A DNA stretch of 41,142 nucleotides, taken from the IMG/VR virus record IMGVR_UViG_3300023181_000017, positions 1-41,142 of that record; one strand, given 5' to 3'. Both the position numbers and the translations under genes were made by a program. The stretch is from a virus. Below the pieces are notes generated by a model. The model did not search any database. It had not been told where the DNA came from and was given only the letters and a program-made list of their open reading frames with translations. Below are positions 37,728 through 41,142 of this stretch, in pieces (the first letter of the stretch is position 1; every line of letters starts with the position of its first letter).

Positions 37728-40115
37728 TTATTTAAATACTTTTACTTTAAATGTAGCTGCCGCTGGATCTAAAGTTGTTACAGGGTTGTTGTTGTCGAAT
37801 TTAACAGTAACCGTGTTTGTTGCGCTAACATAAGCCATGAACGAGTAGTTGCCCGTAACGGCTAATGTAGCGGCATCAATTCCTAAACTTACAACATCCC
37901 CTACCGCTGCGCCTGTAACGGTTATTGTTAATGAATTTGTTGTATTTGAAGTGGTACTTGGGAAATTTAAAGATGCGGATCCTGTTAATTGATATCCTAG
38001 TGCGCCAGAACCCGTAGGAAACGTAGCATTTGTAGCTGCTGTGGTTGTAAGTGTTAATGCGTTTGCTCCAGATGTAATCAACGAGCTACCCTGAACTAGA
38101 GTTAAGGTAGCTGAAGTAGTAGGAGCTGTTATAGTTACTTTATTTATACTTGATGCTGTAGCTACTCCTAAAGTTGGCGTAACCAATGTTGGACTTGTTG
38201 CCAAAACATTACTTCCTGTCCCTGTATTAGCTACGCTAACCAAGTTTTTAGAAGCATCCGTTTGAATTGATTGAGAAGCGGTTAAATTAGGGATGTTGAT
38301 CGACTGTCCTGTTTCTCCAATAAACCATTTACCATTTTGGTCTACATCTAAAACATACTTTCCGTTTGTTTCATTGTAAATGTAATAATGACCGTCTAAG
38401 TCAGACCCAAAATTATACTCCTTGCCATTTGTGGCTGTGTTTTTTATTCTTATCCCTGCAGCATTAGAGGATGTTAATCGAGCAACGCCATTTGATGCGC
38501 CACCATCAATATCTAAAGGGTAAGTTGGCGAACCAGTACCTATACCTAAATTTGTTCCGTCGTCAAAAATTCTGCTATTTGCTATTGATGTTGATGATGA
38601 TGCTTTTGGTAGATAATTGGTTGTTAATCCTGATATTCCGCCGCCTGATATAACAATATTTCCGCCTAACAATAAATTATTACCGTTTACAGTTGCTATA
38701 TTAGTTCCGCTTACTAAAGTAGCTTGTTTAGTGTTAAAAGTAGTTTGTAGTTGAGCCAAATTCCTTGTATTGGCCTTTGTTGCTAAAATAGATGTATCAG
38801 CGGTTAAGGTTAAGTTAGAAGATAAGGAACCCCCACCACTTAAGCCATTTCCAGTTGATACGGTTCGTGTTAAAGGCACGTATGTAGCCGTTGCGCTTGA
38901 AGTAGTTAAGTAAGCGTTAAATTTGGTTTGTAAAGCAGATAAAGTATAGCTATTCGCTACTGTTCTTATGGTTGTTGTATCTACTGCAATAGTGTGATTT
39001 GGTGTAGTTGTTGGATTTGAAACAATTGAAACAATGCCCACTCCGTCTGTTTTACTAAAATTAGTAACCGTACCAGTATTGCTAGTATATCCGTTTGGAT
39101 TTGTTGAATTATAAGGGGTATATCCTAAAGCAGCCGTAATCTCTCCGCTTGACGGAGTGTAGCCTATTGCTTTATATAAAGGGTCTGTACTTGATTTAAT
39201 TACGCTAAACGCTGTTAACGTTTTTGCGTAAGCAGGAACTAGAGGGTCGGTTTCAGTATAACTACTTATATAACCATTAGGATTTGAAGCTAAATAATAA
39301 GGCGTTAGAGCTGTTGTTATTTGGCTATTTGTTTGAGCTTTTGTAAAAGAATTAGATACAGTACGGTAAACCGTAGTATCTGGCGACGGTCCCGTTACTG
39401 GAGTAGGAACATTTAAAACTCCTGTACTTGAGTTATAACTTGCCGCCCCTGTGCCTGTAGTCGTTAGCGATATTGAACCTCTAGCCCTTGTATTTGTGTA
39501 GTATTGATTTATTCCCTCAGTTAGATTTGTTGTTGTTTTAGCCGAAAATTTAGTATCAAATAAAGGGTCTGTTTCGGTATATGAGTTAAGGAAGTTTGAT
39601 GGATTTCCAGTTAACGGATAATACAATTCATCGTTTTGCGTTTTGGTTCGGTAAGTTGATGAAACCCCCGACCAAATAGGATCACTTTCTGTATAACTTG
39701 AAATATACCCATTTGGGTTACTATTTGAATAAGGCGTAAAACCCAAAGCGTTAGTAACCATTAGGGCTGTTATTCCAGAAATATAACCGCTTGGATTTGT
39801 AGATAAATAGTAATTGTTAAACTTATTATTTAAGTCTGTTTGATTTGCCAACGTCCCCGTGATGGAACCCCAAACTGTTTGTGATGTCGCAAATTGACTT
39901 CTCGGAACCTTTTTAATATCAGAACCGTTTATCACTAAAACGCTATCTGTTAATGTCCCCAAACCGATATACGGAAAACGCAAAGAACCCCTAAAAGAAG
40001 TTGTACTGTTTGCATCTTTTCCTATACGAACATTATCGTAATTTAATTGATAGGTTGTTTGAGCCTTTGCAATTACAGAGGTAAGCAAAAGCAATATGAA
40101 TATTTTTAATTTCAT
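37728..40115 (-). CDS. Large tail-fibre-like protein with N-terminal signal peptide, 795 aa
   Basis: Residues 1-19 (MKLKIFILLLLTSVIAKAQ) are a textbook Sec signal with an AKA-Q cut site, unusual for a virion protein. The rest is a fibre: repeats of NPNGYISSYTETDPL (four variants, about 105-285), LGFTPY/LGYTPY repeats, TIRTVANSYT repeats, and a DGTNLGIGTGSPTYPLDIDG block as in other fibre shafts. It may be a fibre that gained a host secretory N-terminus, or a secreted decoy. Overlaps the next gene by 1 nt. Confidence 0.8.
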   Translation of the reverse strand: MKLKIFILLLLTSVIAKAQTTYQLNYDNVRIGKDANSTTSFRGSLRFPYIGLGTLTDSVLVINGSDIKKVPRSQFATSQTVWGSITGTLANQTDLNNKFNNYYLSTNPSGYISGITALMVTNALGFTPYSNSNPNGYISSYTESDPIWSGVSSTYRTKTQNDELYYPLTGNPSNFLNSYTETDPLFDTKFSAKTTTNLTEGINQYYTNTRARGSISLTTTGTGAASYNSSTGVLNVPTPVTGPSPDTTVYRTVSNSFTKAQTNSQITTALTPYYLASNPNGYISSYTETDPLVPAYAKTLTAFSVIKSSTDPLYKAIGYTPSSGEITAALGYTPYNSTNPNGYTSNTGTVTNFSKTDGVGIVSIVSNPTTTPNHTIAVDTTTIRTVANSYTLSALQTKFNAYLTTSSATATYVPLTRTVSTGNGLSGGGSLSSNLTLTADTSILATKANTRNLAQLQTTFNTKQATLVSGTNIATVNGNNLLLGGNIVISGGGISGLTTNYLPKASSSTSIANSRIFDDGTNLGIGTGSPTYPLDIDGGASNGVARLTSSNAAGIRIKNTATNGKEYNFGSDLDGHYYIYNETNGKYVLDVDQNGKWFIGETGQSINIPNLTASQSIQTDASKNLVSVANTGTGSNVLATSPTLVTPTLGVATASSINKVTITAPTTSATLTLVQGSSLITSGANALTLTTTAATNATFPTGSGALGYQLTGSASLNFPSTTSNTTNSLTITVTGAAVGDVVSLGIDAATLAVTGNYSFMAYVSATNTVTVKFDNNNPVTTLDPAAATFKVKVFK

Positions 40116-40417
40116 TAGTAAGTTATTACGAATTTTAAAATATCAGAATTTATAGTATCTGGAAGATTATCAATAACCTTAGTATTATCATTGTAAGTAG
40201 GCGAAAACCAGCCAGTAACTCCATTTATGTAAACTTGGATTAGGCAATCATCTGGGATGTTATCAGAAGCTAAAGAAACTGAATTGCCAACAACATTAGC
40301 TCCCGTTTTATATTTTCGCATAATGTTTGCGTTACCTCCACTTCCGCCTGCACTATTCTCTAATACAAGGTAAATTTCAGTTACTTGCGGTTCAATTACT
40401 AAGTAGATATCATCCAT
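40115..40417 (-). CDS. Fibre or baseplate accessory protein, 100 aa
   Basis: MDDIYLVIEPQVTEIYLVLE has a repeated strand, then Gly-rich GGSGGNANIMRKYKTG and a beta-rich rest (DDCLIQVYINGVTGWFSPTY). Overlaps the 40410 gene by 8 nt and the large fibre gene by 1 nt. Likely connects fibres to the tail tip. Confidence 0.65.
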   Translation of the reverse strand: MDDIYLVIEPQVTEIYLVLENSAGGSGGNANIMRKYKTGANVVGNSVSLASDNIPDDCLIQVYINGVTGWFSPTYNDNTKVIDNLPDTINSDILKFVITY

Positions 40418-40778
40418 TATCGCTCACATCTTGCTCCATTGGAATTTGGCCCTTAATAAAGGTTCTCACAAATCCGTCTGGATAGGTTATTTGTAAATCA
40501 TAAGCATAATTAAATGCAGGAATACGCCAATGTAATATTTCAGTAAATCTAATCTCGTTATCAGTAATTACAATCGGTGCGCTTATTGCTGTTAGGGTGC
40601 TTTCTGTTGAATAAGTAAACACAACCTTGCCTCCGTTCTTTAACTGCATTAAAGCGGTACATCCCGATAAATCAACAGGCACCGTATGTTGTTCATCTGC
40701 ATAGCAAAGAATACGGAACGCTTTTACGCCATCCCCTTTGTAGAAGTCCGAAAAGTTATATGTTTTTGGCGTGTTCAT
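40410..40778 (-). CDS. Fibre adaptor-like protein (BppU N-terminus-like), 122 aa
   Basis: NFSDFYKGDGVKAFRILCYA, VPVDLSGCTALMQLKNGGKV and YAYDLQITYPDGFVRTFIKG look like the small adaptor domain at the N-terminus of phage baseplate upper proteins (BppU type: D.S.CT..m....g). It lies 22 nt after the stop of the first fibre, so it starts the second fibre set. Confidence 0.65.
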   Translation of the reverse strand: MNTPKTYNFSDFYKGDGVKAFRILCYADEQHTVPVDLSGCTALMQLKNGGKVVFTYSTESTLTAISAPIVITDNEIRFTEILHWRIPAFNYAYDLQITYPDGFVRTFIKGQIPMEQDVSDNG

Positions 40779-40800
40779 TTTTAAATAAATTTCAATATTT

Positions 40801-41142
40801 TTAAATAACTGTCTTCACAAAATCTCCAGAATTATCTATAGTTATTCGATACTTAGTGCCATTATCGGATACATAGTCTATGCCCTTTATTAAACTATCA
40901 ATAATATCATTTTGGTTTATCACAGGCGACTTAGTGATAGGATTACTCGTTAATGCTGTCTTGTAATTAGTTACAGAATTTCCTTTTATGTAATTATCTA
41001 AAATTAAATGGCATCCCAACGAAATAGTTAAAGCATCCGTTACGTTATCTACATCTAATGTTCCAATCCTTAGGTTAGTTCCATTATTCATGTAAACTGC
41101 GGCCGCGGTTGTTCCTGCGTCTCGTCTGTAAATAAGATGTTC
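40801..41142 (-). CDS. C-terminal end of the receptor-binding fibre that begins at 2590
   Basis: The stretch codes for the last 114 codons, of which 41016-41142 duplicate 1-127. The codon at the junction is a glycine split between base 1 and bases 41015-41014. An inner Met at 41091 should not be taken as a separate start. The end of the protein (IDSLIKGIDYVSDNGTKYRI, ending FVKTVI) is a short beta-rich cap. Confidence 0.85.
   Translation of the reverse strand, partial: EHLIYRRDAGTTAAAVYMNNGTNLRIGTLDVDNVTDALTISLGCHLILDNYIKGNSVTNYKTALTSNPITKSPVINQNDIIDSLIKGIDYVSDNGTKYRITIDNSGDFVKTVI
41016..41142. repeat. Right copy of the 127-bp terminal overlap
   Basis: Identical to 1-127. Non-redundant genome is 1-41015. 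Confidence 0.95.

Noticed and set aside
40801-41091. Independent 96-residue gene
   Set aside because: It is the in-frame C-terminal end of the fibre gene that crosses the circle junction.
41016-41142. Direct terminal repeat used for packaging
   Set aside because: The length equals a common assembler k-mer and the repeat lies inside a coding frame that continues across the junction. An assembly overlap is simpler, though coverage data would be needed to exclude a real repeat.
1-41142. CRISPR array, integrase, repressor, transposon
   Set aside because: No regularly spaced repeats, no tyrosine or serine recombinase motifs, no CI-like repressor and no insertion sequence ends were seen on either strand.

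Overview
This window looks like a complete, circularly closed genome of a tailed phage (siphovirus type) that infects a member of the Bacteroidetes. The last 127 bases (41016-41142) repeat the first 127 exactly, so the unit genome is 41,015 bp and the window is one turn of a circular map with a short overlap. The host assignment rests on promoters of the Bacteroidetes form TTG-N18..20-TAnnTTTG, a strongly AT-rich sequence, few Shine-Dalgarno sites, and gene families typical of phages of that phylum (DUF6291-type replication protein, TAATG-coupled head and tail genes). No integrase or repressor was recognised, so a lytic life style is likely but not proven.

Layout. 19.1 kb down to 0 (minus strand), continuing through the circle junction to about 34.5 kb, is the late region: small and large terminase, portal, a 47-residue protein, Mu gpF-like protein, protease, capsid with an N-terminal scaffold domain, head-tail connectors, tail terminator, major tail protein, tail chaperones with a likely -1 frameshift, tape measure, tail-tip protein, a second copy of the major tail protein, and a set of fibre and beta-helix proteins (2.6-0 kb and 41-34.8 kb). 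A four-gene plus-strand cassette (8.7-9.4 kb) and an HNH gene (10.0-10.7 kb) interrupt the structural operon. The lysis cassette (33.3-32.2 kb: GH24 lysozyme, holin candidate and small membrane peptides) ends at a bidirectional terminator.

The early regions diverge from a pair of near-consensus promoters at about 30.0 kb. Leftward (30.0-19.1 kb, minus strand) are recombination and replication genes (Rad52-type annealing protein, DUF6291 protein, a methyltransferase-like protein, DUF1064 nuclease, several HNH proteins) and many small unknown proteins. Rightward (30.1-32.2 kb, plus strand) are eleven tightly packed mini-genes, including a ribbon-helix-helix-like protein, a DUF3606-like and a DUF7352-like protein. 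No DNA polymerase, helicase or primase was seen, so replication must lean on the host.

The most unusual part is 33.9-34.3 kb on the minus strand: a tRNA-Tyr-like gene, then the 3' (acceptor) half of a transfer-messenger RNA, a 49-nt spacer, then the 5' (coding) half with a 15-codon tag, then a tRNA-Leu-like gene. The two halves are in permuted order, and their ends form a 7-bp acceptor stem with the G3-U70 alanine identity pair. This is a candidate phage-encoded, two-piece tmRNA. The flanking tRNAs keep their acceptor and T arms but have poor decoding arms, which suggests they may act as processing punctuation.
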